A stretch of 31,087 nt of DNA from CAZSXS01 sp964611385 (lineage in GTDB: Bacteria > Bacillota > Clostridia > Lachnospirales > CAYPQA01), in contig CAZSXS010000042.1 of assembly GCA_964611385.1 (NCBI GenBank), positions 1 to 31,087 of the forward strand, written 5' to 3'. The notes beneath the pieces are model-generated. The model did no database searches. It saw nothing but the letters and a program-made list of their open reading frames with translations, and had not been told where the DNA came from. Made by a program: the position numbers and the translations under genes. This document shows, piece by piece, positions 16,721 through 24,629 of the stretch (position 1 is its first letter; every line of letters begins with the position of its first letter).

Positions 16721-19700
16721 ATGGATCATTTGTCACTACGCAATCAACTTAATGAATTACAGCTTTTAGGAAGCACCATTATGGAAGAAGTGAAAAGTCT
16801 TGAAATGGATGCTTTGGTTATCTCCGAGGCTTCTTACACATTTGAGAAGTTTACTTCGCTGATAGAAGAAGCCATTCTAAGTTCAGAAACTAATAGTAAA
16901 ATAGTAGAAGAGGCTCTAAGCTCAATTGAACGGTTTCGTGGGATCACTTCACAAAGCATAGATGCAGAGGCTCTATTAGGCCGATACAAATGTGAAATAA
17001 CCGAGCGGCTCCAGCAATCTACGGATGGTATTGCTGATTTCGCTAAACCTTATTCATTATTTGTTGCAATTGTGGAAAAGCCTGAATTAGACTTGAGTGA
17101 GCAAGAATATGATTTAGTTGAGAAATTCTTTGGGCCTACAGTAACACGCCCGCTATACCGAGGTAAGTTTTCTTTTATCGTGGGTGCTAAAAGCGAAAAT
17201 GATAGCAATCTTAGCAATGATAACAAGCCTGTAACACCTAACTTTCTACCGTCGCCTACTCAGCCCGCTGTCCCCCCCTTATCTACGAAACCGGAAGAAA
17301 ATGAGCCAACAATAGAAGATAAGTATGCCATTGTAACTGAAAAGACCAATTTACCGTTTAGTCCCAAGGCCTTTATATCAGACTATGTGTCCTCTGCTAA
17401 TAGAAACGGAGGTGTAACTGCTATAATACATTCAAGACGTGGAGAACTTGAGTTGCTACATATTTTTGCAAGGCTTGGTTTTTTAACAAAACACCAACTA
17501 CAAACTTTTGTGTATAACGATCAAATCACAGATTCAAGTTTTAGACGAATTTATAAGAACGGACTTATATCTTCGATAAAACATATCCACTCTGGAACTG
17601 AGTTTTATGCCCTATCAAAAAAAGGAACCGAAGTGTTCAAAAAAGAAAAAAGTCTTAAAGTGATGAGCAAAGTCGCAAGCATCAAGCGAGAAATATGGTG
17701 CAATAATCAGCATAATTTGATGAAAATGGATACGGACATGAATCGTTGGGAACGAACAAATTCAATCGCTTTATATATACAGCGTTTTTGTTGGCAAGAA
17801 TTTTCGAGTTGCGACTTGGAAAGAGTTTCTACAGATCAGCATAACAACATTGTTATTATTGAAATGCAACCCACTCTGGAACCTAAACAAGATGACTCTC
17901 AAGCTTCCCTAAAAAAGACAACCCCTATTGGATTTGTTTTGTTTACTATTGCAGATAAGATATCCCTGTCACCTACTGACGCAACAACTAACCCTTTGCT
18001 TAAGCAGAAAGAAAGATTAACACAATTCATAAATAACCCTGATAAAAAAGTATACATATGCGGTATAGCCGATGACGGCACAACTGTCGAATTTTTAGAT
18101 TCAGATGGGAACACAGTATCGTTTAAAGATATTTTATCACATCTTCTACCTGGTGTCGGATTTCCCCATTCATGCGATCCTCTGCTAATAGTAGGTGTAG
18201 ATCCTGAAACGACTGGCCAAAACAATGATAACAACCTCTTACCGTTTTCAGAAGCAGGACTAAGCCCAGAGCCTAAAACAAGTTGCCGGAGTGAGGATAA
18301 GCCTCCACTGTTTGTTAAAAATGAAATAACTGGTTTGGAATTTCCGATGACAGCTGACGATGAACCGTCACTGATAGCGAAAAACCTTCTTGAAGGTAGA
18401 ATTTTACCAGCAGAACAGGAGCCGTTTGATGTACTCTTGCGCTCCTTGCTCCGTAAAGCAGCAGACGCAAATGAAAGCAACACAACAGACTACCTAGGTC
18501 GAGCCGTTGTTCTCTCAAAGGCACTTTCTCTTGCAAACCAACCATTGTATGCAGAGAATTACAAGCGCTTGCTGCTTGCGACAGATTTTCCGCTTGATAC
18601 TCGAAACTATACCTATAAAGAACTGTTTGCTCTCTTCGCTGAAGAACACGAAGGTACAGGACTGCATCTTGCTGCGTTGCTTCGCGCATTGTTTAATCCT
18701 GCTTCGGAGGATGATGGTCGTGTGCTTTATCAATATGCGGAGGGAATGTTGAAAAACTTTGATTCGGTGTTTAAAGAGTTAGAGGATCTAAAGTCAACGT
18801 TCAGTGCTTTTTTAGAGATCAAGAAGGTATCTCACTGCGGATTTACAGATAGACTAACGAGCCACTTTATTGATGCTCAGGCAAAAAATGAAGCACTTCT
18901 GCGGCTAGCCGAAAAAGCAAAAAGTCTTCGAGAGCTGCGAAGCAACCCAAAACAGATAAAGGGTTCTGAGAATGCACGTAAAGAATGTTTAGGTAAAGAT
19001 AGCTTGTTGGGTGAGTGTATTAAAATCATTTCCGAAAACAACATAAAAGAAAGAAATTTCGTCTATGAAGCATTTTCCCATCACTCAGATCATGGGCTTA
19101 TCGTACAGGAGACCATAGAAACAGAGTTGGATAACGCCTGGCAGAAGCATCGCCCTAATCATAGTGATAGGCGCCTCGGCTATGAAATTAGAAAAACAAT
19201 TATCAGAGAGTATAATGAGCGCTTGGAAATAATTAAGAATTGGCTAAACTTAACCGATGCAAGTACAGAGGCCAGCAATTCTGAGCTGCCAAAGATCGTT
19301 TCTAAGCTCAAGACTATTCTCAATGAAGTCATAAAAAACTTGCGCTCCAACTGCCATCATGAAGACCGAGCTGTTCTGATACATACACTTTCAAACCTGT
19401 TGGCAAAGCTCAACGGTAAAGGGTTCAAAGGTTTTATACCCGAAGATTGGCTTTCAATTGGAATTTTACCGCTAAAGTATGGCATCCCTGTGGTTGATGA
19501 TACCTTTTCGCATATCCAATACTATGAACCCTGGCGCAATGTATTGCGTCATATTGAGCAGAGTCCGCAGGATTTATCTCTTGTGCTTAGAAGAATTGAA
19601 ACTCCAGGCGATCCGCTTTTTGATAATCTCGGACAGGCCATCATGATTTGTGAATATAGGAAAAAGTCGGAGCAAGCAGATTATCACAAGGATTTTCAGT

Positions 19701-21901
19701 ATGCACAATGTAATGTTGAGAGTGAAATGAAAGCTTTTTTGGAGAAGTACGAACGCGAATGTCACTACGGGTGTGTGGACGAGCAGTCCAAGGAATCGGC
19801 ATTTGAAGAATTGGAGAGTTTAAAACATGAATTTTTAGAGTCAAACGATTTTGCTCGGTTGCGCCATTTTATTGGGGCTCTCAGGCAGACTCTTGATGAA
19901 GAAATTGAAAGGAATCGCTCCTATTGGGCAGATGAGATTAATCGACGCCGCGAAACAAATCCCGGCGAATATTTAGATCGTGCCGAATCATTCCTTAACA
20001 GAGAAAATGCGAGCTTTATTCTTGTCGAGGATGTATTAAATAATCATGACAGCAATGATATCAAGGGCGAAGATATGTCCGCTGATGAAACGGGTTTATT
20101 TGCAGAGTTTATTGATGAAGTGTATTTTAATGAGTTATATACCCTTTGTTTTAAAAACAAAGACAAGTCTCTACATTCATTTGCGAAGGAGTTTGTCAAA
20201 GATAAGCTTAGGCAAGCTGGCCTTTCGACCCTGCATTTCGATTCTGCGGATAACCTTACCAAAAGCATACCACCCACACCGCAAATTGATGGATCAAGCG
20301 GAATTAAAGTAATGCTTAAGGAATTGGGCTTTACTGTCAAGGAAGTAATTCGAAGTAACGCAAACAGCTCCCCGGCACGCTTTGTCGCTAAAATGATACC
20401 GGACAGTATGAACAACCTTAACTACAAGCATCCTATCGCCGCATTAGGCACACGAATAGAATCGGACTTCTGCGTGATTGAGATGTTCGGAAGAGTTGAA
20501 CCTGCGTCTATTATAAGCGAAGTGCGGGGAATCAACGAAAAAAATGCTATTCCGATTGTATTTCTGAATGGTTTTCTGAGCCTTGCCCAACGTAGACAGC
20601 TTGCTAAGTATTTTTTAAAAGATGGAAAAGCTGCAAACCCATTTATACTTATGGACTGGGTGCTGCTCTTGCATTTGGCAACCAAACTTGAAGCTGAGCG
20701 CCTAAAAACAATGCTAGCCTGCTCTCTTCCGTACACAGGAATCAAACAACTATTTTCCATAACCAGTACGATTCCTGTCGCCGATGAAATGTATATTGGG
20801 CGAAGTGATGAAATAGCAAAGATTTTAGATATGAACGGACCTGTAATCGTTTATGGGGGACGGCAACTGGGCAAAACCGCACTTTTGCAGCGTGCAAAAA
20901 ATCGGTTTCATGTACCACAAAAAAACTTTAGCATATTTGTTAATGCCGGAAATGATTATGATGAAACGGATTTTGTCCAAAACACATTCAGGGAATTAAG
21001 TAAAGCTGGCATAAACATCCAACCAGCAAATTCAATTATGGAAATTTGTAAAGAATTAAGCGAATGGTTTAAACAGGGTGACAGAAAGCTTTTGTTGTTA
21101 GTAGACGAGGCGGATAAACTCCTTGCAGCACTTTCCAAAGAAAGAAATTACGCACCGCTCGTGCACCTTGAAGATTTGTGTAAATTTGCTCCAGGCAAGT
21201 TCAAGTTTGTGTTTGCAGGACTACACAATGTGTTTCTTGCTGCCAATGACCCAAACACGATTTTTGGTCATTTTGGTGCTCCTCTTTGCATTAAACCGAT
21301 GTCCCGCACAGACGCCTTTAGACTTTTGTCGCGTCCACTGAACTATCTTGGATTTTTAACAAATCCGGATATTTTGCTGCCGCTACTTATAAACACAAAC
21401 TTCTATCCTGGAGTTATTCATTTTGTAGGGACGAAGCTAGTGGACATGCTGATGAATGAATACGAGAGCCATTACAAAGACAACATAAACCCTCCGTACG
21501 AATTAAAAGAACTTCAAATTGGGGCGATTGTAAAATCGTCTGAGCTCACCAAATGGGTAAATGACAGGTTGCGTTGGACCCTCATGGCAGACCCAAGCTA
21601 CTATGCAATTGCTAAGTATGTGGCATATTTGTACGATATTGCCGGAGAAAAGCGAGGACGGGGATATAGTGTTGATGAAATTATCAACTGCCCTGATGAT
21701 TTAGGCCTTAACGACTTCAGTAACATGAGCAGAGAAAACTGCTCAAATCTATTATCTGAGATGTGTGATATGAACATATTGGTGGAAAAATCGGGGTATT
21801 ATCGATTCCGGCTTTCTCGCTTTTTAAATATTTTCGGCAGAACGCCTGACGAACGTTTTGAACAACTTGACAAACCCGAGGTGATTGTAGGTGAGCAATA
21901 A
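16721..21901 (+). CDS. Large multidomain P-loop ATPase, candidate conflict-system sensor/effector
   Basis: I do not recognise this 1726-residue protein as a named family. The N-terminal 200 residues are helical and end in a Pro-rich linker (PNFLPSPTQPAVPP). Residues about 230-310 (LLHIFARLGFLTKHQLQTFV to FYALSKKGTEVFKK) look like a winged helix of the replication-relaxation type. A long, mostly helical middle follows. From about 1355 comes an ATPase: MYIGR, Walker A GGRQLGKT (1379-1386) and Walker B LLLLVDEAD (1457-1465), then GLHNVFLA and a C-terminal winged-helix-like part. This build (long sensor region, AAA/STAND-like NTPase) is typical of prokaryotic conflict proteins, but the function is inferred. 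It overlaps the HEPN-like gene by 11 bp and lies next to Wadjet. No transmembrane segment is seen. Confidence 0.85.
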   Translation: MDHLSLRNQLNELQLLGSTIMEEVKSLEMDALVISEASYTFEKFTSLIEEAILSSETNSKIVEEALSSIERFRGITSQSIDAEALLGRYKCEITERLQQSTDGIADFAKPYSLFVAIVEKPELDLSEQEYDLVEKFFGPTVTRPLYRGKFSFIVGAKSENDSNLSNDNKPVTPNFLPSPTQPAVPPLSTKPEENEPTIEDKYAIVTEKTNLPFSPKAFISDYVSSANRNGGVTAIIHSRRGELELLHIFARLGFLTKHQLQTFVYNDQITDSSFRRIYKNGLISSIKHIHSGTEFYALSKKGTEVFKKEKSLKVMSKVASIKREIWCNNQHNLMKMDTDMNRWERTNSIALYIQRFCWQEFSSCDLERVSTDQHNNIVIIEMQPTLEPKQDDSQASLKKTTPIGFVLFTIADKISLSPTDATTNPLLKQKERLTQFINNPDKKVYICGIADDGTTVEFLDSDGNTVSFKDILSHLLPGVGFPHSCDPLLIVGVDPETTGQNNDNNLLPFSEAGLSPEPKTSCRSEDKPPLFVKNEITGLEFPMTADDEPSLIAKNLLEGRILPAEQEPFDVLLRSLLRKAADANESNTTDYLGRAVVLSKALSLANQPLYAENYKRLLLATDFPLDTRNYTYKELFALFAEEHEGTGLHLAALLRALFNPASEDDGRVLYQYAEGMLKNFDSVFKELEDLKSTFSAFLEIKKVSHCGFTDRLTSHFIDAQAKNEALLRLAEKAKSLRELRSNPKQIKGSENARKECLGKDSLLGECIKIISENNIKERNFVYEAFSHHSDHGLIVQETIETELDNAWQKHRPNHSDRRLGYEIRKTIIREYNERLEIIKNWLNLTDASTEASNSELPKIVSKLKTILNEVIKNLRSNCHHEDRAVLIHTLSNLLAKLNGKGFKGFIPEDWLSIGILPLKYGIPVVDDTFSHIQYYEPWRNVLRHIEQSPQDLSLVLRRIETPGDPLFDNLGQAIMICEYRKKSEQADYHKDFQYAQCNVESEMKAFLEKYERECHYGCVDEQSKESAFEELESLKHEFLESNDFARLRHFIGALRQTLDEEIERNRSYWADEINRRRETNPGEYLDRAESFLNRENASFILVEDVLNNHDSNDIKGEDMSADETGLFAEFIDEVYFNELYTLCFKNKDKSLHSFAKEFVKDKLRQAGLSTLHFDSADNLTKSIPPTPQIDGSSGIKVMLKELGFTVKEVIRSNANSSPARFVAKMIPDSMNNLNYKHPIAALGTRIESDFCVIEMFGRVEPASIISEVRGINEKNAIPIVFLNGFLSLAQRRQLAKYFLKDGKAANPFILMDWVLLLHLATKLEAERLKTMLACSLPYTGIKQLFSITSTIPVADEMYIGRSDEIAKILDMNGPVIVYGGRQLGKTALLQRAKNRFHVPQKNFSIFVNAGNDYDETDFVQNTFRELSKAGINIQPANSIMEICKELSEWFKQGDRKLLLLVDEADKLLAALSKERNYAPLVHLEDLCKFAPGKFKFVFAGLHNVFLAANDPNTIFGHFGAPLCIKPMSRTDAFRLLSRPLNYLGFLTNPDILLPLLINTNFYPGVIHFVGTKLVDMLMNEYESHYKDNINPPYELKELQIGAIVKSSELTKWVNDRLRWTLMADPSYYAIAKYVAYLYDIAGEKRGRGYSVDEIINCPDDLGLNDFSNMSRENCSNLLSEMCDMNILVEKSGYYRFRLSRFLNIFGRTPDERFEQLDKPEVIVGEQ

Positions 21902-22982
21902 ATCTGTGAGATCTCCCGAGATAATATGGTGGGATCAGGTATCTGGTCTATCCTTATTTTTACGTGAAGCAGTTGATGTGCTTTGTGAGGGCAGGCATTT
22001 ATGCTTGGACATTCCTGATTCAATGCCATGGAAAGAGACATTTTTTGAACTCCTGACCGATGGAATTCGTGGAAATAATGACGAATTTTTGTTTGAGAAT
22101 CTTAACAATGCTTCTGGAACGCCGGGGAAATTACTGGTTGACCACTTTGAACTTAAATCCTTATATAGAACCTCAACAAAGTATGCCGATTTTTTACAGA
22201 AGAGACCAGAACTAACTAATCGTATCATTCGTGTAACAGCAATGGATACTGATACAACGAGACAATGGCTTGGTTTTTTGAAGGAGTATAAGCCGCTATC
22301 ACCACGCGGAGGACTGGTGCTGCTTGACGCCCCAAGCATTCCAGTTGGTAATTATCCTAGACATGTAGGCATACTATCATACAAAGACTTCATTTCTGAG
22401 TATGATGCTCAGGTGTTTGCTGGACTTTTGATAACTGATAATAAGATGACCATCGGACAAAAGAAATATCTCACCACACTTGCTGCATCCATATTGGGAA
22501 CAGATGCAGCAGAAGTGTTAAGTTTTGTAAGAACTTTTCGCTTTGATCGTGACAGCCCTGAACAGTATATCAGCACAAACGGAGTGGTGGATAATCTTTC
22601 TCGTCGTGTCTGGAACGCTCAAGTTCAGATTCTCTTTCCTTTAATTATGCAAGAATGCAGAGCGATTATTGAAAAATGGCGTGATAATGTTACTGAAGCT
22701 TACATCTATGCTGACAAATTTCTACCTGGTGGACTTCGGGATACAAATGGTGAAAGAATTATCTCCCCAGATGATATTGCAGAGATCTCAACCATCCGTT
22801 TTTTAATGCATCAGAGACGTCGAGATTCTTATGGCATTGATACCCAAGATTATATACTGTATATTCCTGACGAAAATGCACGTTCTCGTGTTGAACTATT
22901 GTATAATATGCGCAATCGTATAGCCCATCAAAAAGTCTGTTCGCTCGAAGAGGTTGTACGGCTATTAGATTCAAACGAATGA
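21891..22982 (+). CDS. Protein with C-terminal HEPN-like motif, partner of the large ATPase
   Basis: This 363-residue protein is unassigned. It starts at a GTG inside the end of the ATPase gene (11-bp overlap), with GAGGTGA 6 nt upstream, so the two are translationally coupled. Near the C-terminus it carries YNMRNRIAHQKVCSLEEVVRLL, where R341-N342-x3-H346 fits the Rx4-6H active-site motif of HEPN ribonucleases, in the RNxxAH form and in helical surroundings. The N-terminal 200 residues contain alternating strand-like segments (HLCLDIPDS, RIIRVTAMD, GLVLLDAPS) that look like a Rossmann/NTPase-type core without a Walker A motif. I infer a toxin-like RNase effector controlled by the ATPase. The motif is short, so the domain needs structural confirmation. 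Confidence 0.8.
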   Translation: MSNKSVRSPEIIWWDQVSGLSLFLREAVDVLCEGRHLCLDIPDSMPWKETFFELLTDGIRGNNDEFLFENLNNASGTPGKLLVDHFELKSLYRTSTKYADFLQKRPELTNRIIRVTAMDTDTTRQWLGFLKEYKPLSPRGGLVLLDAPSIPVGNYPRHVGILSYKDFISEYDAQVFAGLLITDNKMTIGQKKYLTTLAASILGTDAAEVLSFVRTFRFDRDSPEQYISTNGVVDNLSRRVWNAQVQILFPLIMQECRAIIEKWRDNVTEAYIYADKFLPGGLRDTNGERIISPDDIAEISTIRFLMHQRRRDSYGIDTQDYILYIPDENARSRVELLYNMRNRIAHQKVCSLEEVVRLLDSNE

Positions 22983-23039
22983 GCCTAATGTACAATCAAA
23001 GGATGTGCTCTATATCACAAGTCAAAGGGGACGTTGCAA

Positions 23040-23131
23040 GCTATATATTCGGCTTTAGAGTTTCCAAATTATCCGGAGCGATGTTCATGAGCGAACGGAG
23101 AATTTGAGAAACTCTTTGCCGAATATATAGC
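23040..23131. repeat. Large imperfect palindrome with 41-42 bp arms
   Basis: The left arm (23040-23081) begins GCTATATATTCGGC. The right arm (23091-23131) ends with its exact complement, GCCGAATATATAGC. Inner parts match with a few mismatches (GAGTTTCCAAATTATCCGGA against GAGTTTCTCAAATTCTCCGT). The loop is about 9 nt. There is no T-run, so it is not a standard terminator. It could be a MITE-like or REP-like element. Confidence 0.85.
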
Positions 23132-23152
23132 AAGTTAACCAAAGCCAGTCAA

Positions 23153-23199
23153 GCCAACAAAAAAGCCCTCCAATCATGGAAGGCTTTTTTGTTGTTGGC
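23153..23199. terminator. Bidirectional terminator between the HEPN-like gene and kdgK
   Basis: GCCAACAAAAAAGCCCTCC, a 6-nt loop, then GGAAGGCTTTTTTGTTGTTGGC. The stem has one C-A mismatch and A/T runs on both sides, so it can end transcription from both convergent genes. Confidence 0.85.
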
Positions 23200-23222
23200 C
23201 GCTATTTATAGCACAGGTATCT

Positions 23223-24245
23223 TTACCTCTGTACCCGTCCGGAGCCGTCACCCTTCATCAGAGCTTTAACCTCACTAACGGTCACATGATTTGCGTCGCC
23301 TTCAATGGAGTGCTTCAGGCAGGAAGCCGCCACGGCAAACTCAATGGTATCCTGCGAGGAGTAGTTGTTCAGGATGGCGTAGATCAAGCCGCCTCCAAAG
23401 GAGTCACCGCCGCCCACCCGGTCAACAATATGCACGGGATATGTTTTTGAAAAGTAGAACTCCTTGCCGTCATAAAGCATGGCGGCCCAGTTGTTGTCGT
23501 TTGCGCTGAGGCTTTCCCGCAGGGTAATGGCAACCTTTTTGAAATCGAAGCGTTGAGCGAGCTTCAAGGCTACGTCCTTGTAGCCTTCATGGCTGAGTGC
23601 GCCTGTTGACACATCGGTGTTTTCTGCTTTGATGCCAAAGACCTTCTCTGCATCTTCCTCGTTGGCTATGCACACATCCACATAGGGCATAATCTCGCTC
23701 ATAACCTTGCCCGCCTCTTCCGTACTCCACAGGTTTTTGCGGTAGTTCAGGTCGCAGCTAATGGGAATGCCGAGTTCTTTTGCTTTTTTGCAGGCGGCTA
23801 TGCTTGCATTGGCTGCCTTTTTGCTCAGCGCCGGGGTGATGCCGGTGAAATGAAACCAAGTGGCCCCCTTAAAAATTTCGTCCCAGTTGAAATCCTTCTC
23901 GTCCGCTTCGGAAATAGAGGAGTACTTACGGTCGTAGACCACCTTTGAGGGACGTTGGGAAGCACCCTTCTCAATATAATAAATGCCGATTCTTTCGCCG
24001 CCTCTGGCTACATCCTTGGTACAAACCCCATACTTGCGCAGTTCGTTGATGGCAGCTTGTCCAATTGGGTTATCAGGAAGCTTAGTCACAAAGGAAGCCT
24101 CTTGCCCAAAGTTGGCCAAGGACACGCAAACATTGGCTTCTCCCCCGCCGTAAACAACGTCAAAGCTCTGAGCCTGATTAAATCGAAGATATCCAGGTGG
24201 TGCCAGACGTAACATGATTTCTCCAAAACAAACTACTTTGCCCAT
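23223..24245 (-). CDS. kdgK: PfkB-family sugar kinase, probable 2-dehydro-3-deoxygluconokinase
   Basis: The enzyme probably phosphorylates 2-keto-3-deoxygluconate to KDPG, a step in pectin/hexuronate or Entner-Doudoroff catabolism, in the cytoplasm. The 340-residue protein has the ribokinase-fold start VVCFGEIMLRLAPPGYLRF, the sugar-binding YGGGEANVCVSLANFG and the C-terminal PfkB signature DRVGGGDSFGGGL, with D281 as catalytic base. The overall pattern (GIYYIEKGASQRPSKVVYDR) fits KDG kinases better than fructokinases, but substrate cannot be proven from sequence. AGGAGG lies 8 nt before the ATG. It is a single-gene unit with no eda, uxa or transporter gene beside it. Confidence 0.85.
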   Translation of the reverse strand: MGKVVCFGEIMLRLAPPGYLRFNQAQSFDVVYGGGEANVCVSLANFGQEASFVTKLPDNPIGQAAINELRKYGVCTKDVARGGERIGIYYIEKGASQRPSKVVYDRKYSSISEADEKDFNWDEIFKGATWFHFTGITPALSKKAANASIAACKKAKELGIPISCDLNYRKNLWSTEEAGKVMSEIMPYVDVCIANEEDAEKVFGIKAENTDVSTGALSHEGYKDVALKLAQRFDFKKVAITLRESLSANDNNWAAMLYDGKEFYFSKTYPVHIVDRVGGGDSFGGGLIYAILNNYSSQDTIEFAVAASCLKHSIEGDANHVTVSEVKALMKGDGSGRVQR

Positions 24246-24283
24246 TTTTTATCCTCCTATAGTTGCTTTTTTTAAGGTATTCT

Positions 24284-24312
24284 TTCTGATTATACATCAT
24301 TTTAAAAAATTT
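24284..24312 (-). promoter_or_regulatory. Possible kdgK promoter
   Basis: On the minus strand a perfect TATAAT lies about 45 nt upstream of the kdgK ATG. The hexamer 17 bp further upstream, GTGGAA, is a poor -35 box, so activation by a regulator is possible. Confidence 0.4.
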
Positions 24313-24369
24313 TCCACCGCTATAAAAAAATAATCCAAACTTGTAACAAACCTGTAAGTAAGCTGAGAC

Positions 24370-24397
24370 TTGAAAAAGATAAATCTTGTGATAAAAT
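24370..24397 (+). promoter_or_regulatory. Promoter of the methyltransferase leader
   Basis: TTGAAA (24370-24375), a 16-bp spacer and TAAAAT (24392-24397) form a good housekeeping promoter. It would start a transcript near 24404, leaving a leader of about 226 nt before the methyltransferase start. Confidence 0.65.
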
Positions 24398-24435
24398 AAA
24401 CAGAACGATCGGTCATACGAAATTGAACACGACGG

Positions 24436-24521
24436 CATATGTTTCAAGAAGTAAATCGACCATACTCCGATCGCTCACAAGCCTCACTACGTACCATAAG
24501 ACTATTTACTTGAAACATATG
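24436..24521 (+). promoter_or_regulatory. Long stem in the methyltransferase leader
   Basis: CATATGTTTCAAG-AA-GTAAAT (24436-24456) is complementary to ATTTACTTGAAACATATG (24504-24521), giving an 18-bp stem with a 2-nt bulge and a 47-nt loop. Within it, CCGATCG (24467-24473) could also pair with CGATCGG (24407-24413) near the transcript start. No T-run follows, so it is not a terminator. Confidence 0.6.
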
Positions 24522-24551
24522 AACTCAATCCACAAAGAAAGGGTGATCAAC

Positions 24552-24608
24552 ATGAAAAGCACAGTCATCGTAACGACAAACCAATCAAGGAGGGTGACTA
24601 TACTTTAG
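24552..24608 (+). CDS. Putative 18-residue leader peptide upstream of the methyltransferase
   Basis: A short frame codes for MKSTVIVTTNQSRRVTIL and stops 21 nt before the methyltransferase ATG. AAAGGGTGAT stands 4 nt before its ATG as a plausible ribosome binding site. Two consecutive AGG arginine codons (codons 13-14) lie within the GGAGGG that forms one arm of the attenuator hairpin. The position and size are those of translational-attenuator leader peptides. I do not recognise the peptide itself, and translation is inferred. Confidence 0.5.
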   Translation: MKSTVIVTTNQSRRVTIL

Positions 24609-24625
24609 CCCTCCCATTTAGGAGG
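24589..24625 (+). promoter_or_regulatory. Mutually exclusive hairpins controlling the methyltransferase ribosome binding site
   Basis: GGAGGG (24589-24594) can pair with CCCTCC (24609-24614). The same CCTCC (24610-24614) can instead pair, across a 6-nt loop, with GGAGG (24621-24625), which is the ribosome binding site of the downstream gene. The two stems cannot coexist. Ribosome position on the leader peptide would decide which one forms. Confidence 0.6.
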
Positions 24626-24629
24626 ATTT

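Noticed and set aside
16491..16769. A 92-codon plus-strand frame across the jet terminator
   Set aside because: It runs through the hairpin, the repeat and the promoter, has no ribosome binding site, and overlaps the well-supported start at 16721.
17899..18483. A 194-codon minus-strand frame inside the large ATPase gene
   Set aside because: It is a shadow of the ATPase frame, with no ribosome binding site and biased serine-rich composition.
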